From the NCBI GenBank assembly GCA_023133185.1, contig JAGLWX010000350.1:1-15459 (forward strand): a DNA stretch of 15,459 bases, written 5' to 3'. Origin of the DNA: Fidelibacterota bacterium. GTDB taxonomy: Bacteria; Fidelibacterota; UBA2242. The stretch's first letter is position 1; each line of letters opens with the position of its first letter. Positions 1 through 6,784 of the stretch are shown here, one piece after another. Both the position numbers and the translations under genes were made by a program. A model generated the notes under the pieces. It was not told the DNA's origin and searched no databases. It saw only the letters and a list, made by a program, of their open reading frames with translations.

Positions 1-287
1 TATCCGGCGGATTGATCATCTATGACGATTCATTGATTGACCGCAAACCTGTACGTGATGATGTTGATATTATTGCAATTCCGGCAACGAAGATGGCAGA
101 TGAACTGGGCAATACCAAAGCCGCAAATATGGTAATTGTCGGCGCTCTGATCGAATATAAGAACCTGATGTCACAGGAAGTTGTTCTGGAATCTCTCGGT
201 GATGTTCTGAAACGGAAAAACCTGGTGGAACTGAATCAGAAAGCGATCATCCGGGGAACGGAGTTTATTAAGAATCTGAAAAAATAG
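1..287 (+). CDS. 2-oxoacid:ferredoxin oxidoreductase, gamma subunit (3' end)
   Basis: This is the C-terminal part of a gene that begins before the window; the frame is read from base 3 and has no stop until TAG at 285-287. About 94 residues are visible. They begin with a GGLIIYDDSLI strand, then a stretch with IIAIPATKMADELG, then KAANMVIVGALIEY, and end in a charged helix. This order is typical of the gamma subunit of pyruvate/2-oxoglutarate:ferredoxin oxidoreductases (KorC/PorG type), which helps the alpha and beta subunits convert a 2-oxoacid and CoA to an acyl-CoA with reduced ferredoxin in the cytoplasm. The substrate cannot be told from this fragment. A strong terminator follows at once, so it is probably the last gene of its operon. 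It implies an anaerobic, ferredoxin-based metabolism. Confidence 0.85.
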   Translation, partial: SGGLIIYDDSLIDRKPVRDDVDIIAIPATKMADELGNTKAANMVIVGALIEYKNLMSQEVVLESLGDVLKRKNLVELNQKAIIRGTEFIKNLKK

Positions 288-308
288 TCTATTTTTACTT
301 CCAATTGT

Positions 309-357
309 AAAAATCCTTTCCTGCCTTCCGGTGGGAAAGGATTTTTCTATTTTTTTG
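309..357 (+). terminator. Rho-independent terminator of the oxidoreductase operon
   Basis: A perfect 13-bp stem is formed by 309-321 and 334-346 with a 12-base loop, followed by a T-rich run (TTTTT, CTA, TTTTTTT) to 357. It lies 21 bases after the stop codon of the oxidoreductase gene. The left arm begins with five A residues, so it could also end transcripts arriving from the right. Confidence 0.9.
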
Positions 358-391
358 TGGGTCGATATACTACCTAGAAAAAATCTGATTA

Positions 392-411
392 TCCAATATC
401 CAACACGGAAT
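392..411 (+). repeat. Left 20-bp inverted repeat flanking the S23-like remnant
   Basis: The sequence tccaatatccaacacggaat matches the reverse complement of 613-632 at 19 of 20 bases. It is overlapped by a short direct repeat: 391-403 (atccaatatccaa) recurs at 412-424 with one difference. It lies just beyond the 3' end of the minus-strand four-helix-bundle remnant. I recall ATCCAATATCC-type motifs next to four-helix-bundle genes in many uncultured bacterial genomes, but that is memory, not something tested here. Confidence 0.8.
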
Positions 412-436
412 ATCCAATATTCAAGTATTTATGTCG

Positions 437-604
437 CTATCGCTCCTTTTTCTTTTTCGCTGTATCAATGCTCTTAAAAAGTTTTGAAATCAACTCATCT
501 GTCTCCTGTAATAAAGGGGACAATTTTGTTGAAGGTTGAATTAATTTTGCCCGAATTATTATTTTCAGCCACAATTCAGTCATCCTTTTTTCTTTTTCCT
601 TCAT
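437..604 (-). pseudogene. Remnant of a four-helix-bundle (23S rRNA IVS / S23-family) protein gene
   Basis: On the minus strand a 55-codon frame runs from ATG at 602-604 to TAG at 437-439. Its middle reads ELWLKIIIRAKLI, followed by a stretch with LSPLLQETDELISKLFKSID and a lysine-rich end. This is the pattern of the last two helices of the S23/four-helix-bundle family (W-L-x-x-I-I, L-L-x-E-x-x-E-L-x-x-I-F). Those proteins are usually about 115-125 residues, so the N-terminal half, including the conserved AEG region, is missing. The frame stays open upstream to 637 but only crosses the inverted repeat. The family was named from ORFs in rRNA intervening sequences; its role is not firmly known. 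It is enclosed by 20-bp inverted repeats, which suggests a shrunken mobile unit. The open frame on the opposite strand is a shadow. Confidence 0.65.
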
Positions 605-612
605 ATTTAGAA

Positions 613-632
613 ATTCCGTGCTGGATATTGGA
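613..632 (-). repeat. Right 20-bp inverted repeat flanking the S23-like remnant
   Basis: Read on the minus strand this is tccaatatccagcacggaat, which differs from the copy at 392-411 by one base. The pair encloses 201 bases containing the whole S23-like remnant. The inner edge lies nine bases upstream of the remnant's apparent start codon. Confidence 0.8.
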
Positions 633-801
633 CATTAACTTACCCACTCATTTCTCAGAAGAACAGGATATTTAATAATGGATAGTTCAGGCGATAATAG
701 ACAATTTAAAATTAACCCTGACGCATCGGGACTATAGCCGGCTAATATCCCGAATGAATTCCCCAGGGGGACAGGCGGGTGATGGGTGCGTGCCCCTGAA
801 T

Positions 802-821
802 CCACCCAATAAATTGGGTGG
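802..821. repeat. Short perfect hairpin, first of a hairpin cluster
   Basis: A perfect 9-bp inverted repeat (802-810 with 813-821, ccacccaat/attgggtgg) closes a two-base centre, giving a near-complete palindrome. There is no T tract behind it, so it is not a standard terminator. It opens the hairpin-rich stretch that runs to about 965. Confidence 0.75.
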
Positions 822-965
822 TTAACCTTTGAGATGACCTATGAAGAAACCAATTTTCAGCGAAGCCAAATTGGTTTCTGTTCTTTGAAGATAAAACCAA
901 TTTAGCCCTCCTTCGTCGGTCGGAAATTGGTTTATTGATTCGGGGGAGATAGTGGTTAACCTTTG
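818..965. repeat. Hairpin module bounded by a 14-bp direct repeat
   Basis: The sequence gtggttaacctttg occurs at 818-831 and again at 952-965. Between the copies are four arms carrying the same 10-base core, in alternating orientation: 847-856, 868-877, 894-903 and 924-933 (aaaccaattt or its reverse complement). The first pair extends to a perfect 12-bp stem (845-856 with 868-879). Pairing 1-2 plus 3-4 or 1-4 plus 2-3 are mutually exclusive folds. I see no gene here. It is either a cluster of decayed dispersed repeats or a structured leader of the 1050 gene; the former is more likely. Confidence 0.6.
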
Positions 966-1049
966 TAAAGTGATTAGGCGAAGAATGAAAATGGAAACGT
1001 TAAACGCCGGCTTTTTATCCTAAGCAAAAAAAGTTAAATTCACCTTTGT

Positions 1050-3896
1050 ATGATATCAATTATGATTACTATTCTAAAACACTTCCCACTTCTATTTTTA
1101 TTAGTGATTTTCGAAATCATGCCAACAGCGTTGAACGCCCAGTTGAATCCCAACCAGAATCCGCCCGGGATAAAATGGAAAAAGATCCAGGCAGACCACT
1201 TTGATGTAATCGTTCCCGAAGAATTAACAGAGGAAGGTCAACGGGTTGCCAATACGATGGAATACCTGCGTGATCCTCTTCAAAAAAGTCTCAATGTCCG
1301 GATGAGAAAATGGCAAGTTTTACTGAGCAATCGCGGCGCCGTTTCAAATGGGTACGTCTCTCTTCTGCCGAGACGCAGTGAGTGGTTTACCACTCCTCCG
1401 CAGAGCGATTTTAGCGGAACCGCCGAATGGTATCAGCTGCTGGCAGCGCACGAAGGTCGGCATATGGCGCAATTTGATAAACTCAATCAGGGGTTTACAC
1501 GATTTGCGGGAATATTTTTCGGAGAACTCGGACAAGGAGCACTTTCCTTTTTAGCGACGCCACTGTGGTTTATGGAAGGTGATGCGGTGGCAATTGAAAC
1601 GGCGCTGTCCAATTCGGGGCGCGGCAGAATTTCCCAATTTGATATGGGAATGCGGACATTACAGCTTTCCGGTCAACAATATTCTTATTACAAAGCTTAT
1701 CTCGGTTCATATAAAGACTACTATCCCAATTTTTATCACCTGGGTTATCACCTGGTGACTCACGGTCGCCGACAGTATGGCGTCAATGTATGGAATGATA
1801 TTATCAACCGCTCTGCAAAATATTCGTACTGGCCGTTTACCTTTTCCCGCTCGATGAAAAAGATTACCGGCAGAAATGCTAAAGGAATCTATAAAGACAC
1901 TATGACGGAACTGGATTCGCTCTGGCGGCAGCAGATCGAAGAACTTGAATTCACAGCGGTTAAAAAACTCAATAACCAAAAAAAGCGGGTCTGGACTAAT
2001 TACTATTATCCTCAGGCACTACCGGATGGATCGGTAATTGCTCTGAAAGCAGGTTTTGATGATCCTTTTATACTGGTTCGGATTGACCCTGATTGTCGAG
2101 AAAAAAAACTTATTCAAATTTCTCCAACCGATCGTATTTCCGTGAATGGCGATAAAATATGCTGGGCGGTCAATAATACGGACAGTCGCTGGTGGGCGCA
2201 GAGTTTTTCCGACGTAGCCGTGTATGATATCAAAACGAAGAATAAGAGCGAAATAACCACTGAAGGAAAGTATTTCTCCCCGGCGTTGTCCGCTGATGGA
2301 AAGCAAATTGCGGCTGTCAAATTCACACGGGAACGGAAATGTTCACTGGTGATTTTGGATAGTAAAACCGGGGATGAATTAACCCAATTTCCAAATCCTG
2401 ATAATTTTTTTATCAAGACACCGTCCTGGTCAAATGACGGAAAGCGTCTGGTTTTTATCCGGCAAAAGTATCGTGGGAAAGCCCTGACAGTTCTTGATAT
2501 TAAAAGCGATCAACAGAGAGACATATTACCGGAAGGAAAAGAAGATATCGGCTGGCCGGTTTTTTATGGAGATTATATTTTATATGGATCTTCATATTCC
2601 GGCATTGATAATATTTACGCGGTACACACCACTACCGGGGAACAATTTCAGGTGACATCTTGCAAGTTCGGCGCTTTTTATCCGGCAGTTTCACAAAAGA
2701 ACAATGAACTCGTCTTTAGCGATTACCAGCTAATGGGAATGGATATTGTAAGCATTCCTCTTGAGCCGGAAGCGTGGAAACCGCTGGAGACTATCGAACG
2801 ACGACAAGTCCAATACTATCAACCCCTGATTTCCCAGGAACAGGGAAAAAATATTATGGATACCGACCTCATCCCCAATAAACAATTCCCGGTAACGGAT
2901 TATTCCCCGCTGAAAAACAGTCGGAATGTACATAGCTGGTACCTGCTGCCTTTGCCGCCGAATGTGTATTACGGATTCATTTCAAACAATCTGCTGAACA
3001 CAATGGAAATGACCACCGGCGTCACGCATCACCTTGGTGAAAATGTGCGCAGTTACTCCCTTGGCGCCAGTTATGCCGGTTTTCGCCCGATAATTGACAC
3101 CAAACTCAGCTGGGGAAAACGCGCAGCGCTTTATGAATATGAGGGCGTAGATACGACGGATGTCTGGGATGAATTTACCTTGAGCGCCGGAATGCGAATA
3201 CCGCTTGATGTATCATCAGGTCCTGTCACAACTCTCTGGGAATACGGTTTGTTAATGGAATATGCACGTATATCGCATAAAGAATTTACTTCTCAGGGGG
3301 AGTTTCGAAGTGGTAATATGCTTTCCATGACGTGTTCAATCGATTATTCATCCTACCGCCTTAGAGCATACAGAGATGTCCGTCCGAGATGGGGCAGACA
3401 ATATAACATGTCATACTCATTATCACCTCTTGAGACAAATTACACAGGCTGGATTTTTTCGACATCATATCGATTCTATTTACCGGGGTTACTCAAGCAT
3501 CATAGCTTATCAGGATCAGCGGCGCTTGAAGTGCAATATCCAGACAATTACCTCTACATCAGCAGGGTGCCGTTTACACGGGGATATGCGCACCGGTATT
3601 ACTACTTATATCGCATAGGATCACTCGATTATTCATTCCCGCTTTGCTATCCGGATCTTGCTTTTGGGGCGCTGCTGTATATTAAACGTCTTCGGGCGAA
3701 CCTGTTTTATGATTATGGCGTTGGCTGGCGTGATGATCAAAACTGTTTTTATCGTTCTGTCGGAGTTGAACTGAATATGGATTTCATTCCGCTAAGTCTA
3801 TATTACCTGGAGATCGGCGCCGGGATACGCTATTCCTATCGGATTGAAGATAAAGATTCCCGGATTGAATTTATTCTGGCAAATATTGAATTTTAA
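1050..3896 (+). CDS. Secreted gluzincin-type metallopeptidase / beta-propeller / outer-membrane barrel protein
   Basis: A 948-residue exported protein. Residues 1-30 form a signal peptide (hydrophobic LLFLLVIF, cleavage likely after ALNA). Residues 45-300 look like a peptidase MA-type zincin: HEGRH at 134-138 is an intact HExxH motif, and PLWFMEGDA (E176) offers the third zinc ligand. Residues about 315-600 contain TolB/PD40-like propeller blades (SADGKQIAA near 414, SNDGKRLVF near 461). From about 630 alternating aromatic strands continue to the terminal phenylalanine (ANIEF), as expected of an outer-membrane barrel. The likely role is an outer-membrane-anchored protease or peptide-binding device facing the periplasm; the substrate is unknown. 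No clear Shine-Dalgarno precedes ATG 1050; ATG 1062 is an alternative that keeps the signal peptide. The next gene follows 19 bases later. Confidence 0.8.
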   Translation: MISIMITILKHFPLLFLLVIFEIMPTALNAQLNPNQNPPGIKWKKIQADHFDVIVPEELTEEGQRVANTMEYLRDPLQKSLNVRMRKWQVLLSNRGAVSNGYVSLLPRRSEWFTTPPQSDFSGTAEWYQLLAAHEGRHMAQFDKLNQGFTRFAGIFFGELGQGALSFLATPLWFMEGDAVAIETALSNSGRGRISQFDMGMRTLQLSGQQYSYYKAYLGSYKDYYPNFYHLGYHLVTHGRRQYGVNVWNDIINRSAKYSYWPFTFSRSMKKITGRNAKGIYKDTMTELDSLWRQQIEELEFTAVKKLNNQKKRVWTNYYYPQALPDGSVIALKAGFDDPFILVRIDPDCREKKLIQISPTDRISVNGDKICWAVNNTDSRWWAQSFSDVAVYDIKTKNKSEITTEGKYFSPALSADGKQIAAVKFTRERKCSLVILDSKTGDELTQFPNPDNFFIKTPSWSNDGKRLVFIRQKYRGKALTVLDIKSDQQRDILPEGKEDIGWPVFYGDYILYGSSYSGIDNIYAVHTTTGEQFQVTSCKFGAFYPAVSQKNNELVFSDYQLMGMDIVSIPLEPEAWKPLETIERRQVQYYQPLISQEQGKNIMDTDLIPNKQFPVTDYSPLKNSRNVHSWYLLPLPPNVYYGFISNNLLNTMEMTTGVTHHLGENVRSYSLGASYAGFRPIIDTKLSWGKRAALYEYEGVDTTDVWDEFTLSAGMRIPLDVSSGPVTTLWEYGLLMEYARISHKEFTSQGEFRSGNMLSMTCSIDYSSYRLRAYRDVRPRWGRQYNMSYSLSPLETNYTGWIFSTSYRFYLPGLLKHHSLSGSAALEVQYPDNYLYISRVPFTRGYAHRYYYLYRIGSLDYSFPLCYPDLAFGALLYIKRLRANLFYDYGVGWRDDQNCFYRSVGVELNMDFIPLSLYYLEIGAGIRYSYRIEDKDSRIEFILANIEF

Positions 3897-3901
3897 CTAT
3901 T

Positions 3902-3909
3902 AAGGAGAG
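3902..3909 (+). promoter_or_regulatory. Ribosome binding site supporting a TTG start
   Basis: AAGGAGAG lies six bases before TTG at 3916-3918. The following residues (MKYRKLGSSD) are the usual beginning of an aldo/keto reductase, so TTG is the real start and no upstream ATG is needed. Confidence 0.8.
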
Positions 3910-3915
3910 ATAATT

Positions 3916-4887
3916 TTGAAGTACAGAAAACTGGGATCATCGGATATTCAAGTATCGGAAATCGGCCTGGGATGCTGGACGCTGGGCGGTTTGAACTGGG
4001 TCAATGGTGTTCCTAATGGCTGGGCGAATGTAGATGAAGATGAGGCAATCCGGGCGGTTCATTATGCCCTGGATCAGGGCGTTAATCACTTCGACAATGC
4101 CGATGTTTACGGCAACGGGCGGGCGGAGCGGATGCTTGCAAAAGCGCTTGGCGACCGCAGCAAGGATGTTGTTATTGCAACGAAAGTTGGACATTTTCCG
4201 GGGACAGCCACGCATGCCTATGAACCTCAGCATATTCGACACCAACTTGAGCAATCGCTGATAAATCTAAAACGTGATTATGTTGATATTTATTATTTTC
4301 ATCACGGCGATTTTGGCGAAAATGACTATTACCTTGATGATGCGGTGGAAATGGTGTACCGCTTGAAAGAGGAAGGCAAAATCCGTCTGATCGGGCAATC
4401 AGCATATTCAAATAAGGATTTCTTACGGCTGGTTCCCAAATTAAAACCAGATGTATTACAGAGTTGGGCACACGCTTTGGATGACCATTTTATTGCCGAC
4501 GGTACGCCGGTGCGTAAACTGTTGGAAGAGCGAAAGATGTCCTTCATGGCGTTCAGTCCGCTTGCTCAGGGATTATTATTGAATAAGTACAGCACTAAAA
4601 ATCTGCCGACCTTTGAAAACGGCGATCACCGCAGGAATTCCGACCGGTTCACGAAAGAGAATCTTGAAAAGCTGGAACCGAAGATGGAGAAGATCGTTGC
4701 TAGATTCGGTGCTGAAATTAAGGAGCTGAGTCGTTTCGCTCTACAGTATCTGCTCAGTTATCCGGTGGTTGGTTCGGTGATTCCCGGATTTCGCAATCAG
4801 AAGCAGGTAAAAGCCAACCTCTGGGGTGCTGGTATGCCGCTGACCACAGAAGATGTGAAATTTATTCAGAATGTGTTTAAATCATAG
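3916..4887 (+). CDS. Aldo/keto reductase
   Basis: A 323-residue cytoplasmic NAD(P)H-dependent oxidoreductase of the aldo/keto reductase superfamily, of usual length. It opens with YRKLGSSDIQVSEIGLGCW. The catalytic tetrad is visible: D60 and Y65 in FDNADVYG, K90 in VVIATKVG, and H129 in DIYYFHHGD. The C-terminal half has FSPLAQGLL and the late cofactor-binding stretch around VVGSVIPGFRNQKQ. Members reduce aldehydes and ketones or oxidise sugars; the substrate cannot be read from the sequence. It follows the metallopeptidase-barrel gene by 19 bases and is probably co-transcribed with it, although no functional link is evident. Start is TTG with a strong Shine-Dalgarno. Confidence 0.92.
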   Translation: MKYRKLGSSDIQVSEIGLGCWTLGGLNWVNGVPNGWANVDEDEAIRAVHYALDQGVNHFDNADVYGNGRAERMLAKALGDRSKDVVIATKVGHFPGTATHAYEPQHIRHQLEQSLINLKRDYVDIYYFHHGDFGENDYYLDDAVEMVYRLKEEGKIRLIGQSAYSNKDFLRLVPKLKPDVLQSWAHALDDHFIADGTPVRKLLEERKMSFMAFSPLAQGLLLNKYSTKNLPTFENGDHRRNSDRFTKENLEKLEPKMEKIVARFGAEIKELSRFALQYLLSYPVVGSVIPGFRNQKQVKANLWGAGMPLTTEDVKFIQNVFKS

Positions 4888-4900
4888 GGATAAAATAAGT

Positions 4901-4930
4901 CTTGCGAAGATTTAGAACCTCCGAAAGGTT
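4901..4930. repeat. Degenerate small inverted repeat between the reductase and tag
   Basis: The gap 4888-5010 contains cttgcgaagattt followed by a 5-bp stem (4916-4920 with 4926-4930) and a moderately T-rich stretch. The stem is too short to call a terminator with confidence. It looks like an eroded copy of a dispersed cttgcgaagg-type palindrome. Confidence 0.35.
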
Positions 4931-5010
4931 TCCTTATCTATTTTATGATTTTGGCAAACTAAGAATTAAATTCTGCGAACATTTTACTGATAATTGAAAG
5001 GTATTATTAC

Positions 5011-5595
5011 ATGAAAAAAAACCGTTGCGCCTGGACTGCAAATGATCCGTTAATGATCGAATATCACGATACCGAATGGGGTGTGCCCGTTCATGACGAC
5101 CGGAAGCTCTTCGAATTCCTGGTACTGGATGCTTTCCAGGCGGGACTTAGCTGGTCAACCATCTTGAAAAAGCGTGAGAATTTTCGCAAAGCCTTTGATA
5201 ATTTCGATCCGCAACGTATTGCTCAATATGATGCTAAAAAAATCGGTGAATTACTGAACGATGCCGGAATTATTCGAAATAAAGCGAAAGTCAATGCCAC
5301 GGTGAAAAATGCCCGGGCGTTTCTGGAAGTGCAAAAGGAATTTGGAACCTTTGACACTTACATCTGGCAGTTTGCAGGCGGCAAACCAATCATTAATAAT
5401 TGGAAAAGCATGGCGGAACTTCCGGCAAAATCCGGAGAAGCCGAAGCCATGAGCGGTGACCTGAAAAAACGCGGATTCAGTTTTGTGGGACCGACTATTT
5501 GTTATGCTTTCATGCAGGCAGCCGGAATGGTCAACGATCATACAGTCGATTGTTTACGGTATGATGAGATAAATTCAAACAGTTATGTGTCATAA
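5011..5595 (+). CDS. tag: DNA-3-methyladenine glycosylase I
   Basis: A 194-residue protein that matches E. coli Tag almost end to end. It removes 3-methyladenine from alkylated DNA, starting base-excision repair. Diagnostic stretches are RCAW at 5-8, YHDTEWGVP at 18-26, QAGLSW at 43-48, LKKREN at 52-57, DAGIIRN at 84-90, LKKRGFSFVG at 151-160 and NDHTVDC at 175-181. The zinc ligands known from E. coli Tag are all present: C6, H19, H177 and C181. The residue aligned with E. coli E38, which contacts the base, is aspartate here (D40 in LVLDAFQAGLSW). The start has a GAAAGG site eight bases upstream. The next gene starts 16 bases after the stop, so the two are probably co-transcribed. Confidence 0.96.
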   Translation: MKKNRCAWTANDPLMIEYHDTEWGVPVHDDRKLFEFLVLDAFQAGLSWSTILKKRENFRKAFDNFDPQRIAQYDAKKIGELLNDAGIIRNKAKVNATVKNARAFLEVQKEFGTFDTYIWQFAGGKPIINNWKSMAELPAKSGEAEAMSGDLKKRGFSFVGPTICYAFMQAAGMVNDHTVDCLRYDEINSNSYVS

Positions 5596-5600
5596 AAATT

Positions 5601-5607
5601 GGGAGAA
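5601..5607 (+). promoter_or_regulatory. Ribosome binding site deciding the GNAT-like gene start
   Basis: GGGAGAA lies four bases before ATG 5612. This favours 5612 over the in-frame ATG at 5585, which has no such site and would overlap the end of tag. Confidence 0.7.
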
Positions 5608-5611
5608 AGCC

Positions 5612-6745
5612 ATGACGGTAATAATAAAACCCGTCCAAAATAAGAGCGATCTTAAAAAGTTCGTCCAGTTTCCTTTTGGTCTTTATCGAAAAAATTCTTG
5701 TTGGGTACCGCCACTCAAAAAGGAAATCCTTAGTACGCTCAATAGGGATATAAATCCGGCTTTTGAGAGTTGTGATGCGGAGTTATGGTTAGCCTACAGG
5801 GATGGTAAAATCGTTGGTCGAATTGCCGGAATTATCAATCACCAGCATAACGAATATACCGGTAAAAAACAGGCAAGGTTCGGTTGGGTAGATTTTGTAG
5901 ATGATCCGGACGTGTCAGAAGTATTATTTAAAGTCGTTGAGCAGTGGGCAAAGGAAAGAGGCGCTGAAACGCTGCACGGACCTATTGGGTTTACTAATGA
6001 CGATCAATCCGGTATGCTGGTAGAAGGATTTGAAGAACTGGCAACTATGGCCACAATTTACAATTTTCCTTACTATCCGCAACATCTGAAAAAACTTGGT
6101 TTTCAAAAAGAGGTGGACTGGGTCGAATACCAGATTCAGATACCTAAAAAAATTCCACCGAAAATCGATGAATACGCAAAACATATTGCAAAGCAACAGG
6201 GCTTGCATGTAATCGAAACTCACAGCAATAAAGAATTGCTCAGCTATGTATGGGAGGTCTTTGAACTTTATCAGGAAACCTACAAAGTACTTTACGGCTT
6301 TGTTCCCTTAAGTGAAAAGCAAGTGGACAAGGTCGTTCAGAAGTATTTCGGCTTCGTTCGCCGTGACTATGTCGCTTTGGTTGCTGATGAAAACAATAAA
6401 CTTGTGGCATTTGGAATTACGATGCCATCGTTTTCAAGGGCATTGCAAAAATCCAGAGGGAAGCTGCTTCCCTTCGGCTGGTGGTATCTGAAGCGGGCGA
6501 TAAAACACTGCGATTTAGTGGATTCTTACCTAATCGGTGTTAAACCGGAACTGCAGGGCAAAGGAATTCCCGCTTTGATCCTGAAAAAATTGTGTCGTGT
6601 TTTTCTTGAAAAAGGAATAAAATACGCCGAATCCAATCCCGAACAGGAAATGAACATTAAAGTACAGGCACAGTGGAAATTTTTCGAGCGGCGACAACAT
6701 AAAAGACGACGCTGTTATGTGAAAGTATTGAATCCGAATAACTAA
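5612..6745 (+). CDS. GNAT-like acyltransferase-fold protein, function unknown
   Basis: A 377-residue cytoplasmic protein when started at ATG 5612. It appears to have two acyltransferase-like halves. The N-terminal half has a strand reading AELWLAYRDGKIVGRIAGI (56-74) and a conserved-looking stretch HGPIGFTNDDQSGMLVEGFE at 122-141. The C-terminal half has SYLIGVKPELQGKGIPALIL, which resembles GNAT motif A (QGKGIP at 315-320) but carries proline where Gly or Ala is usual. It ends in a basic tail (RRQHKRRRC). Similar proteins are widespread as uncharacterised genes in the FCB group; no substrate is assigned. It sits 16 bases after tag, so co-expression is likely, but a repair role would be speculation. 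Confidence 0.7.
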   Translation: MTVIIKPVQNKSDLKKFVQFPFGLYRKNSCWVPPLKKEILSTLNRDINPAFESCDAELWLAYRDGKIVGRIAGIINHQHNEYTGKKQARFGWVDFVDDPDVSEVLFKVVEQWAKERGAETLHGPIGFTNDDQSGMLVEGFEELATMATIYNFPYYPQHLKKLGFQKEVDWVEYQIQIPKKIPPKIDEYAKHIAKQQGLHVIETHSNKELLSYVWEVFELYQETYKVLYGFVPLSEKQVDKVVQKYFGFVRRDYVALVADENNKLVAFGITMPSFSRALQKSRGKLLPFGWWYLKRAIKHCDLVDSYLIGVKPELQGKGIPALILKKLCRVFLEKGIKYAESNPEQEMNIKVQAQWKFFERRQHKRRRCYVKVLNPNN

Positions 6746-6784
6746 ATCCAGATTATATTAAGTTGTAAAGAAACGAGGGGAAAA

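Noticed and set aside
484..675. Plus-strand 63-codon open frame in the first gap
   Set aside because: It is the antisense shadow of the minus-strand four-helix-bundle remnant; the minus-strand reading shows a family pattern and this one does not.
288..1049. CRISPR array or tRNA in the repeat-rich gap
   Set aside because: The repeats are inverted and irregular with no regular spacers, and no cloverleaf could be assembled.
5585..5611. Earlier ATG for the GNAT-like gene
   Set aside because: It overlaps the end of tag, has no ribosome binding site, and ATG 5612 has GGGAGAA at good spacing.
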